The notes beneath the pieces are model-generated. The model was not told the origin of the DNA and made no database searches. It saw nothing but the letters and a program-made list of their open reading frames with translations. Made by a program: the position numbers and the translations under genes. This document shows, piece after piece, positions 9,060 through 17,039 of a DNA stretch of 64,000 bases (position 1 is the stretch's first letter; the number at the start of each line of letters is the position of its first letter). The stretch comes from Saccharopolyspora endophytica (GTDB taxonomy: Bacteria > Actinomycetota > Actinomycetes > Mycobacteriales > Pseudonocardiaceae), in the NCBI RefSeq assembly GCF_018070075.1, contig NZ_JAGPXE010000009.1:248001-312000 (forward strand), read 5' to 3'.

Positions 9060-9905
9060 CTACAGCGTTTTGACGAGGTCCTGCACGCGGCCGGCCATGC
9101 GCTGCCGGTCGATCGGCGCGATGGTCGTCCACCCCTCGTCGCTGCGGTGGCTGTTCTCGATCATGTACCAGCCCTTGGCGTTGGCGAAGAAGTTGGTGAC
9201 CATCGGCGCCCGGTGCCGCTTGCCCTGACCGTCCATGACGGCGTAGCCGACCTGCGCGTAGGCGTTGCGAGCCCCGCCGGCCATCTCGACCAGCGTCTTG
9301 GCCTCCTCGCGCCGGATCCCTTGCCGCACGAGCGCTTCGCCCATCTCGCGGTCGTTGCCCGCGGACTTGGCGGCGGCTTCCATCGCCGAGCTGCGCAGCG
9401 ACACGCCCCGCCCGGGGCCGGCCTTGACGTCGTCGGGCAGCACGCTCAGCAGCGCCCGCACCATCGAGTCGGCGGGCAGCGTCTGGACGGTCACGGCTTC
9501 CTCGGTGAGCACCGCGAGCGTCGCGTGCCCCCGGGTGCAGGCGACCATGCCCGCGACGGTGCGCTGGGCGCCGTCGGGCGTGCGCTGCCGGAAGTTGATG
9601 TCGAAGGCCCGCTCGTAGCGCGTGAGCGGCAGCAGGGCCCCCTGGATGTCCTCTTCGCGCATCTCGTTGCCGAAACCGAGCGCCTGCAGCTCATCTCGCG
9701 CGCGTGCCTCGACCTGGCGCCGCTCGGTTTCGAGGATGCCTTCGGGCAGGACGTTGAGCACGAGCGGCTTGGTGCCGAGGTTGAAGTACTTCCACGCCTC
9801 GTGGAAGCCCTGCTTCGACAGCTCGATCTTCACCGGTTCTCCCCAGCCAGAAAGTGTGGACGGCACAGCCCCGAGAGCGTCCACGAATTGATCCGAGTTG
9901 TTCAC
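9060..9905 (-). CDS. ESX secretion-associated protein, EspG family
   Basis: A 281-residue cytosolic protein. EspG proteins are chaperones that bind PPE-type substrates at their helical tip and keep them soluble until delivery to the ESX machine. The N-terminal strand-helix (KIELSKQGFHEAWKYFNLG followed by KPLVLNV) and the late G-W-x-x-x-x-P-x-D segment fit the EspG fold. The GTG start at 9905 has only a weak upstream purine patch, so the start is less certain. It lies 146 bases downstream of the PPE-like gene with a hairpin between them. Pairing with that PPE-like protein is the obvious inference. Confidence 0.8.
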   Translation of the reverse strand: MNNSDQFVDALGAVPSTLSGWGEPVKIELSKQGFHEAWKYFNLGTKPLVLNVLPEGILETERRQVEARARDELQALGFGNEMREEDIQGALLPLTRYERAFDINFRQRTPDGAQRTVAGMVACTRGHATLAVLTEEAVTVQTLPADSMVRALLSVLPDDVKAGPGRGVSLRSSAMEAAAKSAGNDREMGEALVRQGIRREEAKTLVEMAGGARNAYAQVGYAVMDGQGKRHRAPMVTNFFANAKGWYMIENSHRSDEGWTTIAPIDRQRMAGRVQDLVKTL

Positions 9906-9994
9906 TGATCCGTCCAGTTCTCAGCCGTTCGGAAGCCCATGACGCACGGCCGTCCCCCACAGTCCGAGCCCTGATCGTCCACGTTCTCGCAAGA

Positions 9995-10031
9995 GCCAGT
10001 GGGCGGCACCGAAGCGGTACCGCCCACTGGC
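9995..10031 (-). terminator. Terminator hairpin between PPE-like and espG-like genes
   Basis: A 12-bp perfect stem (GCCAGTGGGCGG / CCGCCCACTGGC) with a 13-base loop lies 21 bases beyond the PPE-like stop. It may reduce read-through into the espG-like gene, setting their relative amounts. Confidence 0.65.
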
Positions 10032-10051
10032 CGATCTGCGTTGACGAGCGA

Positions 10052-11311
10052 TTACCGCTGGTTGTCCCAGTCACCGAAGACCGGCGGGGCGACCTTCGGC
10101 AGGTCCTCGTCGAAGACGCCCTGGTCGCCGATCAGGTAGTCGGGAGTCTCGTGCTCGAGGTCGTCCTCGCCTTCCTGACCCCGGCCGCGCGCACCCGCGC
10201 CCGCACCGGCACCAGCAGCACCACCGCGGCCACCGGCGCCTCCAGCACCGCCGGCCCCGGCAGCTCCACCGAGACCACCCATGCCCGCACGACCACCGGC
10301 GCCCATCCCGGGACCACCGGCACCCGCACGACCACCGGCACCAGCACCCGAGCCGGCCCCCAGGCCACGACCCGCACCAGCGCCACCGCGGCCACCAGCA
10401 CCGCTACCGGCACCCGGCCGCGCACCCGCGCCCGAACCCGGCATGCCGGTGCGACCGGCGCCGAGACCGGGAGCACCACCGGGAACGCCGGGCCCGTTCG
10501 GGACGCGACCAGCGCCACCGGGGTTCGGGTTCTGGTTCGAGCCCGAACCACCAGGACCAGGCGGAGTCGCCCAAGCAGCACCGGTACCAGCAGCACCACC
10601 GCCGAAAGCACCACCGCCGTAGGAGCCGCCAGCCCCCGAGCCAGCACCGGCAAGGCTGCCGGAACCACCGGAGCCACCAGCCCAAGCACTCGAAGTCGAC
10701 GACGGAGACGACGAACCAACACCACCGACGCCGGGGCCTTCGGAGCCAGTCACGGTGGTCTTCATGCCGCCGTCTGGCGGCGGGGTGAAGACTGCACTGC
10801 CAGCGACGTTGTTCTGGCTCGTCTCCTGGTACGAGGTGAACGCCTGAACAGCTTCCTGGCGCAATTTCTCATTGTGCGCTTTGGCGTCCTCGGCGTCCGT
10901 GGACCCGGTCGTGAGGGTGTCCCAGCCTTCTTCAAGCCAGTTGTCATCCGGAACAGCCTGCTCTTCGCCCTCGCCTGGAATCGAGGTCTGGACCTTGCCG
11001 AAAGCGTCACCCTGAGCAGTCATCTGCTCGGATTGAAGCTTTGCGCTGTCCGCCGTGACCTCAGTCCACAGGACGACCGGCATGGCCTGGTTCTTCATGG
11101 CCTCGCCGGACTCGGACTGCATGACCGCGCCGACCTGCTTCAGCTTGTCCTCAAGCCGGGTCTTCAGCTCACGGAGATACTCGTCCTCTTTGTTCCAGCC
11201 GGTCGAAACCTCGTAGAGCCCTTCAGCCCCAGCTCCGCTGTTGACCCACTTACGCATCTGGTCGAGCTGCGCACCTTCAAAGTCCGCAGGCTCAAGTTGC
11301 CTACCTGTCAC
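10052..11311 (-). CDS. PPE-like ESX substrate with long Gly/Ala-rich tail
   Basis: A 419-residue protein. Residues 1-175 are a helical head like that of PPE/WXG-type ESX substrates. Residues ~185-390 are almost entirely Gly, Ala, Pro and Ser in repeats of the type GAGGRAGAGG and GGAAGAG. The last ~30 residues are acidic and end PPVFGDWDNQR. The GTG start at 11311 follows a run of G. Neighbours are a lipoprotein and an Esx-like gene upstream and an EspG-like gene downstream, a recurrent actinomycete ESX-cargo order. The low-complexity region resembles mycobacterial PGRS-type or spacer tails, and its repeats make replication slippage and length variation likely. Confidence 0.8.
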   Translation of the reverse strand: MTGRQLEPADFEGAQLDQMRKWVNSGAGAEGLYEVSTGWNKEDEYLRELKTRLEDKLKQVGAVMQSESGEAMKNQAMPVVLWTEVTADSAKLQSEQMTAQGDAFGKVQTSIPGEGEEQAVPDDNWLEEGWDTLTTGSTDAEDAKAHNEKLRQEAVQAFTSYQETSQNNVAGSAVFTPPPDGGMKTTVTGSEGPGVGGVGSSSPSSTSSAWAGGSGGSGSLAGAGSGAGGSYGGGAFGGGAAGTGAAWATPPGPGGSGSNQNPNPGGAGRVPNGPGVPGGAPGLGAGRTGMPGSGAGARPGAGSGAGGRGGAGAGRGLGAGSGAGAGGRAGAGGPGMGAGGRAGMGGLGGAAGAGGAGGAGGRGGAAGAGAGAGARGRGQEGEDDLEHETPDYLIGDQGVFDEDLPKVAPPVFGDWDNQR

Positions 11312-11326
11312 CGCCTACCCCCTCAG

Positions 11327-11878
11327 TCAGGCATTCGGAAGATTCTGAACAACCGCACCTGCGATTTGCTTGCCCACGTCGCACGCGTTGACGTTCTGGA
11401 CCCGAGAGATGGCGTTCACGAACACGGATCCCTGGTCTGAGACGTCAACGGAAACCATGCAGTTCCGTCCCTCGTTGCCCGACTGCGCCGCCGGGTAACC
11501 GGCTACCTCAGCAGGCACGACGTTTGCGGTGGTCTCAGTGAAGCCCTGCATCGTCTCGGTCGTCGTGACAGTGACGAATGCGTTCCAACCCTGGTCAGAA
11601 CCGGCCTGGCCAGAAACGTAGGTGCAACCGGGCTTGCCATTCGACTCGCGCGGCTGCGGAGGCATCGTGATCCCAAGAGCCTGATGCTGGTCCTGCGGCA
11701 AACTCATGCACTGATCCGCGAGCTGCACCGACTTGGCGGGCGCTTGACGCGACGAGCTCGGCGGAGCCGGGGACTCGGCCGGGGCGCTGCTAGGGGTTTC
11801 CGTGGTACCACCATTCCCCGAGCAACCAGCCAGCACAAAGCTGGCCAGAACCGAGCCGATAGCGAGCCCCTTACGCAA
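11327..11878 (-). CDS. DUF3558-type lipoprotein
   Basis: A 183-residue exported lipoprotein. The signal peptide ends in the lipobox L-A-G-C at residues 16-19, followed by a Ser/Pro/Thr-rich tether to about residue 45 and a compact domain with conserved Cys pairs (DQCMSL, PGCTY, RNCMV, NACDV). This matches the DUF3558 family, common next to ESX cargo in Pseudonocardiales and of unknown function. The start is a TTG at 11878, supported by AGGAGG at 5-7 base spacing. It lies between the Esx-like and PPE-like genes, so a role in substrate handling outside the membrane is plausible but unproven. Confidence 0.82.
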   Translation of the reverse strand: MRKGLAIGSVLASFVLAGCSGNGGTTETPSSAPAESPAPPSSSRQAPAKSVQLADQCMSLPQDQHQALGITMPPQPRESNGKPGCTYVSGQAGSDQGWNAFVTVTTTETMQGFTETTANVVPAEVAGYPAAQSGNEGRNCMVSVDVSDQGSVFVNAISRVQNVNACDVGKQIAGAVVQNLPNA

Positions 11879-11899
11879 GGTTTCCTCCTCTGTCCGGTC

Positions 11900-12298
11900 T
11901 CAAGACCGGAGGCTGTCCGCCGAGTCCTGGTCATTCGTGCGCGTCTGAGTAGCACTCGCGCGCAGGTTTGCTGCAGTGTCCTTGAAGACACGTGCAAGCT
12001 TTCGGTAGTTGGTCAGGTATGCCTGCTCATCGCCCTCAGCGACCTGCCCGTAGGTCGAAGCCGCGCTGATGCTGATCGGGTCCTTGCCCGCCGTGGGCAC
12101 GGTCGCCAGCTCGAAGACGTCGGCCTCGCGGGCTTCCATCGCAAGCGCTTCAGCTTCGAAGAACGACGCAAGCTCGTCGACCTTGTCAGGCTCGATGCGC
12201 ATCGAACCGCCTGCGGACTGTGACTGCGCAAGTGCAGCCTTGTCAGCCATGCGGTCAACAGTTTCGACAAGCCCGCTCCAGATGTTCGGGAACGTCAT
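11900..12298 (-). CDS. Esx/WXG100-like small helical protein
   Basis: A 132-residue helical protein whose two long helices are separated near the middle, with an early W (IWSGLVETVDRM) and a segment RIEPDKVDELASFFEAEA of the PE/Esx type. The ATG at 12298 is preceded by GGGAGG at 7-base spacing, and longer readings are rejected. It opens the operon Esx-like, DUF3558 lipoprotein, PPE-like. It is probably the small partner of the PPE-like protein; this is by position and fold only. Confidence 0.72.
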   Translation of the reverse strand: MTFPNIWSGLVETVDRMADKAALAQSQSAGGSMRIEPDKVDELASFFEAEALAMEAREADVFELATVPTAGKDPISISAASTYGQVAEGDEQAYLTNYRKLARVFKDTAANLRASATQTRTNDQDSADSLRS

Positions 12299-12474
12299 GC
12301 CGCGCCTCCCTCGCTGTTCACGCTGAACTCCCCTTGTCCAGGTGCCGTCGCGATGAGGGCGACGGACATCCACTTGCCAGCGTGGCAAACGTTAGCGCAC
12401 GGGTCTACGCGCGTGTAGCGAAGTTGGTCAAAACAGGAACCGGCAACCGAGTGAAATGGATCTCAGATCATCGC

Positions 12475-12515
12475 TAGGGGCTTCTCAAGCAGTTGATCTT
12501 GTGTTGAAGCCCCTA
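12475..12515 (-). terminator. Hairpin after the DUF397 gene
   Basis: A 10-bp perfect stem (TAGGGGCTTC / GAAGCCCCTA) with a 21-base loop lies just beyond the DUF397 stop at 12538. It probably ends the Scr1-regulator/DUF397 transcript. Confidence 0.55.
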
Positions 12516-12537
12516 TCGACCCCTATCAACTACATGA

Positions 12538-12753
12538 TCACCTGCGAAAAGGGCTGACGAACCGGTCATCCCGCAGCCCCTGCACGAAGGACGACCACGC
12601 CGGCTGCCCGAACATCAGGTGCTGACCAGCAGGGTTCTTCGAGTCGCGGGTGTGCACGGTGTCGCCTGCGAAGGCGACTTCAACGCAGTTCGCGTAGTTG
12701 CTGCTCCGAGTGCTCTTACGCCACTGAAGCGCATTCCGGTCCGGCGCAGTCAC
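12538..12753 (-). CDS. DUF397 domain protein
   Basis: A 71-residue protein with the DUF397 signature: LQWRKSTRSSN, a Cys in NCVEVAF, and VHTRDSKNPAG, followed by W-x-x-F. These small proteins accompany Scr1/WhiJ-type regulators in actinomycetes and are thought to act as their partner in developmental or toxin-antitoxin-like control. The GTG at 12753 follows AGGAG at 7 bases. It is 17 bases downstream of the regulator gene. Confidence 0.92.
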   Translation of the reverse strand: MTAPDRNALQWRKSTRSSNYANCVEVAFAGDTVHTRDSKNPAGQHLMFGQPAWSSFVQGLRDDRFVSPFRR

Positions 12754-12770
12754 AATCCGCTCCTTGAGTT

Positions 12771-13622
12771 TTAAACGAGTTTGTCGGCGATGTCGTTCAT
12801 GAGCGCAATCGAATCGTGGGGAGACAACGCGGCTTCGTGCAACCGCCGAAGGGCTTCTCTCGTCGCAGCGACATGCTCGGGTTCTTCCAGGAACGCACTG
12901 CTGCCGCGGTTCTCCAGAAGCACCAGGCTCGGATGCTGGTCGAAGTCGAAGAGCACGAATGGGCCGTCCAAACCGGGGTGCGCACCTGCTCGGGTCTCGA
13001 CTACCCGGACCGTGATGTTGTCCTGCCTGGTTGCAGAGACAAGGTGGCGAATCTGCTGGTACATCACACCTGCGTCGCCCACCAGGCGTTCAAGCGTGCC
13101 TTGTTCGATCAAGGCCTCGAAGTACGGAGCATTAGCCCTGTTCAACACCGTCTGACGGCTGAGACGAGAGCTGACCAACGTTTCGATCTCGGCGATGTTC
13201 AGATCAGGGTCCGTTCCACCGACGAGCGCCGACGCATACCCGGTTGTCTGCAACATGCCTGGTACGAGCATCGTCTCGTAGTTGAAGATCGCCGCCGCTT
13301 CCCGCTCGAACCTGGTCGTCTCTTCCCACATCGCAGGCAGACGCCCTTCCTGCACGCGCCACCAGTTCGGCATGGCCGCGTTCCGAACCAGGCTCAACAG
13401 CTCTTCCCGCCGCCGCGCCGGAACGCGGTAGAGCCCGAGCAGCGCCGACACGTCATCGGCCTGCAACCCCCGCTGCCCGGACTCCATCCGAGACAGCTTG
13501 CTCATGGACATCCCGAGCGCCCCGGCAACCTCCTCAGCCCCGAGCCCGCTCCGCAGCCGAAGCTCCCGAAGCTCGCTCGACACCCGCCGAACCCGAACCG
13601 GCACACCCACACGACCGCTCAT
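12771..13622 (-). CDS. Scr1/WhiJ-type helix-turn-helix regulator (XRE HTH + DUF5753)
   Basis: A 283-residue regulator. Residues ~12-65 form an XRE helix-turn-helix (LRLRSGLGAEEVAGALGMS, KLSRMESGQRG), and the rest is the DUF5753 sensor domain (PGMLQTTGYA, the W-R and R-Q-x-x-L motifs). With the adjacent DUF397 gene it forms the pair repeated many times in actinomycete genomes. The ATG at 13622 has GGAGG at 5 bases; an in-frame TTG one codon earlier is too close to it. It reads away from the plus-strand gene at 13817, sharing a ~194-base upstream region. Confidence 0.92.
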   Translation of the reverse strand: MSGRVGVPVRVRRVSSELRELRLRSGLGAEEVAGALGMSMSKLSRMESGQRGLQADDVSALLGLYRVPARRREELLSLVRNAAMPNWWRVQEGRLPAMWEETTRFEREAAAIFNYETMLVPGMLQTTGYASALVGGTDPDLNIAEIETLVSSRLSRQTVLNRANAPYFEALIEQGTLERLVGDAGVMYQQIRHLVSATRQDNITVRVVETRAGAHPGLDGPFVLFDFDQHPSLVLLENRGSSAFLEEPEHVAATREALRRLHEAALSPHDSIALMNDIADKLV

Positions 13623-13816
13623 CAATCCTCCCGATCAAGACCAACGACGCGACCAAGATCGGCACTTGCCCCAAGGGCACGAAAGAGCATCGCTCCGAAT
13701 TCAGCCACCGGGTACAACGAGGCGAACCCAACAGTTTCACCAATCACTCCAGGTGACGCCCTCGCTCTCCTTACGATGGCGCCGTTCACGGGAACGTCTG
13801 CGAGGGGGAGACTTCT

Positions 13817-15133
13817 GTGCCGAATCCGCCGGGCTGGAATCAACACTGGGCGCAACAGCCGCAGCAGAACTGGCAACCGCAACAGCCCTGGGGTCCATCG
13901 CCTCAGCCGCCCAAGAGGAAGAAGAGGTGGCCACGCGTCGTCTTCGCGGTCTTCGGCGTGCTGCTCATCGCCTTCCTGACCCGCCTCGGCTTCGTGATCG
14001 TCGAGATGCAGTCCAAGCAGGCCGACGACGGGCCTACCGCCCCGGCCGCCAACTACCGGGACCACATGGTCGCGCTCGCTCAGTCACCTGGGACCGGGTC
14101 TCCGAACAGCTACGGCGGAACCGCGATGCACGACGCGTGCGAGTTCCTGCCTATGGACGCGTTGGACAACCTGGGGCTGCCGCCATCGCCGGAGATGAGC
14201 GTGCTGCACAACTACTTCGACGGAGACGTCCCGCCCCACCGGACCGTCGAAGAAGACTCGTTGGCTCCGAGCGTGTGCGGTTACGTGTTCCCGAAGCAGG
14301 CCGGGGTGACGATCGAGGTCTTCCAGCCTCCCTACACAGCCCCGGATCGGATGCGGACCTGGCAGCCCAACCCGGAGGACGGGCCGATCACGCAGGACCG
14401 CGGCTTCAACGTGCAGAACTACTACGACCAGAGGAACCACTGGTGGGACGTGCGCCTCGCCCGTCCTGACCTGGTCGTCAGGGCAACGGTGAAGGGACCG
14501 CGCGACTCCGCTAGCGGACGCAGCGAAAGCGGACGGGACGGAAAGCCCATCGCCGACGCCCTCGTTCAACCGATGCTGGCCAGGGCGCTCGCCGGGCCGA
14601 CTCCGCACCGCCAGTACGAATTCACCGGCCCCTACGCCGGCCAGAAGGACGCCTGCGAGGTCTTTCCCGCCCAAGACGTCGAAGCAGTTCTCAACAAGCC
14701 GGTCAAACCCCAGGCATGGGCGAGCTATCTCGTCGGCGACGCGATCATGACCGAGTTCGACGGTTCGGTCTCCTACCGCGTCGAGAACAAGTGCACCCGC
14801 CATACCCTCACCGAAGGCGGCAGGATCGGCGAAGGCGACGGCGAAGCCAAGCTCTCCCTCAGCACCTGGCAGGACAGCCAAGGCGCGACCAACCGCCAAA
14901 CCTCACTATGCCGTGACACGATCGGCGGCACTGTCCCGATCCCAGTACAGGCCCGGCTCGGCGACGGTCCGGTCTGCACCCTGCAAACCGGCCAAGGCGC
15001 AACCCTCCTCACCTTCAAGGCCGGCAACACCACAGCCGAACTCTCGGTCTCCGACCCCCTGGCAGACCCGGCACAGGAAGCCCAACGCCTGATGCCACTA
15101 GCCCAACAGGTAGCCACAAACCTCGCGGGCTGA
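13817..15133 (+). CDS. Membrane-anchored extracellular protein with two related Cys-containing modules
   Basis: A 438-residue protein: a Gln/Pro/Trp-rich cytoplasmic N-terminus (1-32), basic stop KRKKR, one transmembrane helix (41-62), then an exported region. I see two related modules, one starting DACEFLPMDAL at residue 106 and one starting DACEVFPAQDVEAVL at residue 278; each later has a C-x-x-x or C-G-Y type second Cys, suggesting an internal duplication. The pattern resembles DUF3558-like lipoprotein domains. GTG start at 13817 after a GAGGGGGAG purine run. No known function; it could be a cell-envelope sensor. Confidence 0.72.
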   Translation: MPNPPGWNQHWAQQPQQNWQPQQPWGPSPQPPKRKKRWPRVVFAVFGVLLIAFLTRLGFVIVEMQSKQADDGPTAPAANYRDHMVALAQSPGTGSPNSYGGTAMHDACEFLPMDALDNLGLPPSPEMSVLHNYFDGDVPPHRTVEEDSLAPSVCGYVFPKQAGVTIEVFQPPYTAPDRMRTWQPNPEDGPITQDRGFNVQNYYDQRNHWWDVRLARPDLVVRATVKGPRDSASGRSESGRDGKPIADALVQPMLARALAGPTPHRQYEFTGPYAGQKDACEVFPAQDVEAVLNKPVKPQAWASYLVGDAIMTEFDGSVSYRVENKCTRHTLTEGGRIGEGDGEAKLSLSTWQDSQGATNRQTSLCRDTIGGTVPIPVQARLGDGPVCTLQTGQGATLLTFKAGNTTAELSVSDPLADPAQEAQRLMPLAQQVATNLAG

Positions 15134-15172
15134 CGGGAGTCCGAGGAACTGACCGATGTGCCTACAAACGGC

Positions 15173-15706
15173 CTAGCGTTCCAGCAGATGGCCAATCTCT
15201 TCCCAGCGCTTTCTCCGTGCGTCGATGGCCTTCAACACGGCGATGCCGAAGAGCACGAGCATGATCATTGCGATGCCCAGGGAGGCGTAGTAGCGGGCGC
15301 CATCTGCGGGTTCGAAGGAGTTCAGAGCTCCGAGCAAGATGATCACGTCGACGACGCCGTAGAGCAACGTCAGGCCGAATTGCCTGTTGAACTTCTTGGC
15401 CCAGACCTTGTGGCGCTCGCGTGCCCAGTTGAGCTCTTGAGGTGACAGTCCGGATTTCGGTGCGAACGGGCCATCGCTCGGGGACAACGTGGTCGTCCGC
15501 GGATGCGCGAGAACCAGCATGCGCCCAGCAGAGTTGGGGATCGTCCTGACGACCGTCAACCCGGCCGCGTTGACTGCCATCCCGATATCCGTCAGCGACA
15601 GAACCGCGTACTGGGACGTATCGAGGTGATAGCACCCCTTGTCGTCCATCTCAGCATCCCTCAGCTCGGCGTTGAGCCGACTCAGGGAATCACCCTCGTC
15701 CAGCAT
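15173..15706 (-). CDS. Small membrane protein with N-terminal shared domain, last gene of ESX-linked operon
   Basis: A 177-residue protein. Residues ~25-68 (CYHLDTSQYAVLSLTDI, then AAGL, ending AGRMLVLAHP) resemble the ~42-residue domain of the two preceding genes. Two transmembrane helices follow at about 111-128 and 140-158, and a basic tail. The ATG at 15706 overlaps the upstream gene by 17 bases. Function unknown. Its membrane segments are C-terminal, whereas those of the two neighbours are N-terminal. Confidence 0.65.
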   Translation of the reverse strand: MLDEGDSLSRLNAELRDAEMDDKGCYHLDTSQYAVLSLTDIGMAVNAAGLTVVRTIPNSAGRMLVLAHPRTTTLSPSDGPFAPKSGLSPQELNWARERHKVWAKKFNRQFGLTLLYGVVDVIILLGALNSFEPADGARYYASLGIAMIMLVLFGIAVLKAIDARRKRWEEIGHLLER

Positions 15707-16040
15707 TGGCCTGGTTTTCTGCCGAGTTCAGGTCGAAGCGCAGCAGCCAGCCGTTCTTGCCGAGTTCGTCATCCCGGTAAGCCCAGCCGTACTTTCGAAG
15801 CATGTCGACGATCTCGGCCATCGGGATCTCCCGGTAATCCAGCCAGTCGATTTCGACTGCTTGCTGACGCGCCCTCTGCTCCTGCGCCAGCTGCTCAAGC
15901 CGTGCCAGCTGGCGTTCCCTCCGACTGGCACGGACGCCGCGAGGAGTACCAAGGGCGGTCGCGACAGTGACCACGGTGAAGAGCAGCAAGGAAGGGATGA
16001 AGATCCACAACGCGAGGTCATTGGCGAGTTCCTTCGACAC
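15690..16040 (-). CDS. Single-pass membrane protein with shared ~42-residue domain
   Basis: A 116-residue protein: a transmembrane helix at 10-30, a charged coiled segment (38-60) and a compact domain at 61-102 (VEIDWLDYREIPMAEI, KYGWAY, NGWLLRF). The domain aligns by eye with those in the flanking genes. I use the GTG at 16040, with an AGG 6 bases upstream and a 1-base gap to the upstream stop; an ATG at 16070 would overlap more. No family recognised. Confidence 0.62.
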   Translation of the reverse strand: MSKELANDLALWIFIPSLLLFTVVTVATALGTPRGVRASRRERQLARLEQLAQEQRARQQAVEIDWLDYREIPMAEIVDMLRKYGWAYRDDELGKNGWLLRFDLNSAENQANAGRG

Positions 16041-16041
16041 G

Positions 16042-16341
16042 TCAACCTGCCTTCTTCGCGGTGCGGACAAAGCGCAGCATCAAGCTGCCGTACCGACTGA
16101 CCTCACCGGTGAATTGGAAGCCCTCGCGCCTGGCCAGTTCCTTGATCATGTGGTCGGAGAGGGGATGCGCACGCCAGACCGTGACCTCGACCTGCCCGTC
16201 ACCTGCTCGACGACGGCCGGCCAAGTCCTTCCTCACCGAGGAGATACCACGCGCCGTGCTCTGGAAGCGCGCAAACACCCGTTCCAAGGCCACCCACAGC
16301 ATTACCGCAGCAAAAAGCAAGCCGCCGATCAGCGTGCCCAC
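16042..16341 (-). CDS. Single-pass membrane protein with shared ~42-residue domain
   Basis: A 99-residue protein with an N-terminal transmembrane helix (2-20), a basic juxtamembrane segment, and a domain at 51-92 (VEVTVWRAHPLSDHMIKEL, REGFQF, YGSLMLRF) like that of the next two genes. The GTG at 16341 is chosen because GAGGAG lies 9 bases upstream; a TTG at 16350 abuts that site. No family recognised. Confidence 0.6.
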   Translation of the reverse strand: MGTLIGGLLFAAVMLWVALERVFARFQSTARGISSVRKDLAGRRRAGDGQVEVTVWRAHPLSDHMIKELARREGFQFTGEVSRYGSLMLRFVRTAKKAG

Positions 16342-16371
16342 ACCTGTCAACTCCTCTGCACATCCAAACGG

Positions 16372-17037
16372 CTACAGGCCAGCAAGCCGGTCAGCGATCG
16401 TGGCCCGAGACGGATCGGTGAACGAGATGCTACGAGCGATCCCATCCAGCATCGCAACGTAGTGAGGCCAGTCGTCAAGCGACTCGCTCGTGACCCCGAC
16501 GATCACCAGGTATTGCCCGCCCGGTACAGGAAAGAGCACCTGCGCCTGCCGAACCCGGTGCTCGTTCTCCTCCACGCGGCCGCTCAAGGTCACGGGCAGA
16601 ACGACCTTGACTTCTTCCCCAACAACAATCGCTTCACCGGCCGGATAGTCGGCCAGGCCGACTTCGCGTGTCGTTCCCGGCTGCTTGAGCGCGTTCACGA
16701 GAACCGAGAGAGGCTGGGTTCCTGACAATGCAGCGTCCTGAACGAGGATGCTGAACTGCGCGACCGCCAGCTTCGACGGGTCAGCTTCCGAACGGGCAAC
16801 GCAATGCGCTACGTACACAGCGCCCTGCCTGCGCAGCTGGGACAACATCGCTTCCTGGAGATATGCCACGCGCAGCGGTTCAGCGTCCGAGGCATCAGAC
16901 ATGACCGCGGTGGCGTTGCCGACGGCACGTTGAAAACGCTCGGCGGGGGCTTCGTCCAGGTCCAGCTCGTTGAACTGGTCAGGCACTTTGAACCACAGCG
17001 GCACACCCAGGTCAGAACCTGTTTCCGCAGCCATCAT
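16372..17037 (-). CDS. Unknown cytoplasmic protein in ESX-linked operon
   Basis: A 221-residue protein without signal or membrane segments. It begins with L-W-F-K-V-P-D-Q-F, has a helical middle, and a C-terminal half rich in beta-strand (QAQVLFPVPGGQYLVIVGVTS, then DDWPHYVAMLDGIARSISF). The closing pattern is typical of small proteins found beside ESX substrates in Pseudonocardiales, but I cannot name the family. It follows the large ESX-like protein with 2 bases between the stop and its ATG, so the two are cotranslated. Confidence 0.65.
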   Translation of the reverse strand: MMAAETGSDLGVPLWFKVPDQFNELDLDEAPAERFQRAVGNATAVMSDASDAEPLRVAYLQEAMLSQLRRQGAVYVAHCVARSEADPSKLAVAQFSILVQDAALSGTQPLSVLVNALKQPGTTREVGLADYPAGEAIVVGEEVKVVLPVTLSGRVEENEHRVRQAQVLFPVPGGQYLVIVGVTSESLDDWPHYVAMLDGIARSISFTDPSRATIADRLAGL

Positions 17038-17039
17038 GA

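Noticed and set aside
10281..10622. Proline-rich plus-strand open frame
   Set aside because: It is the antisense of the Gly/Ala-rich PPE-like tail.
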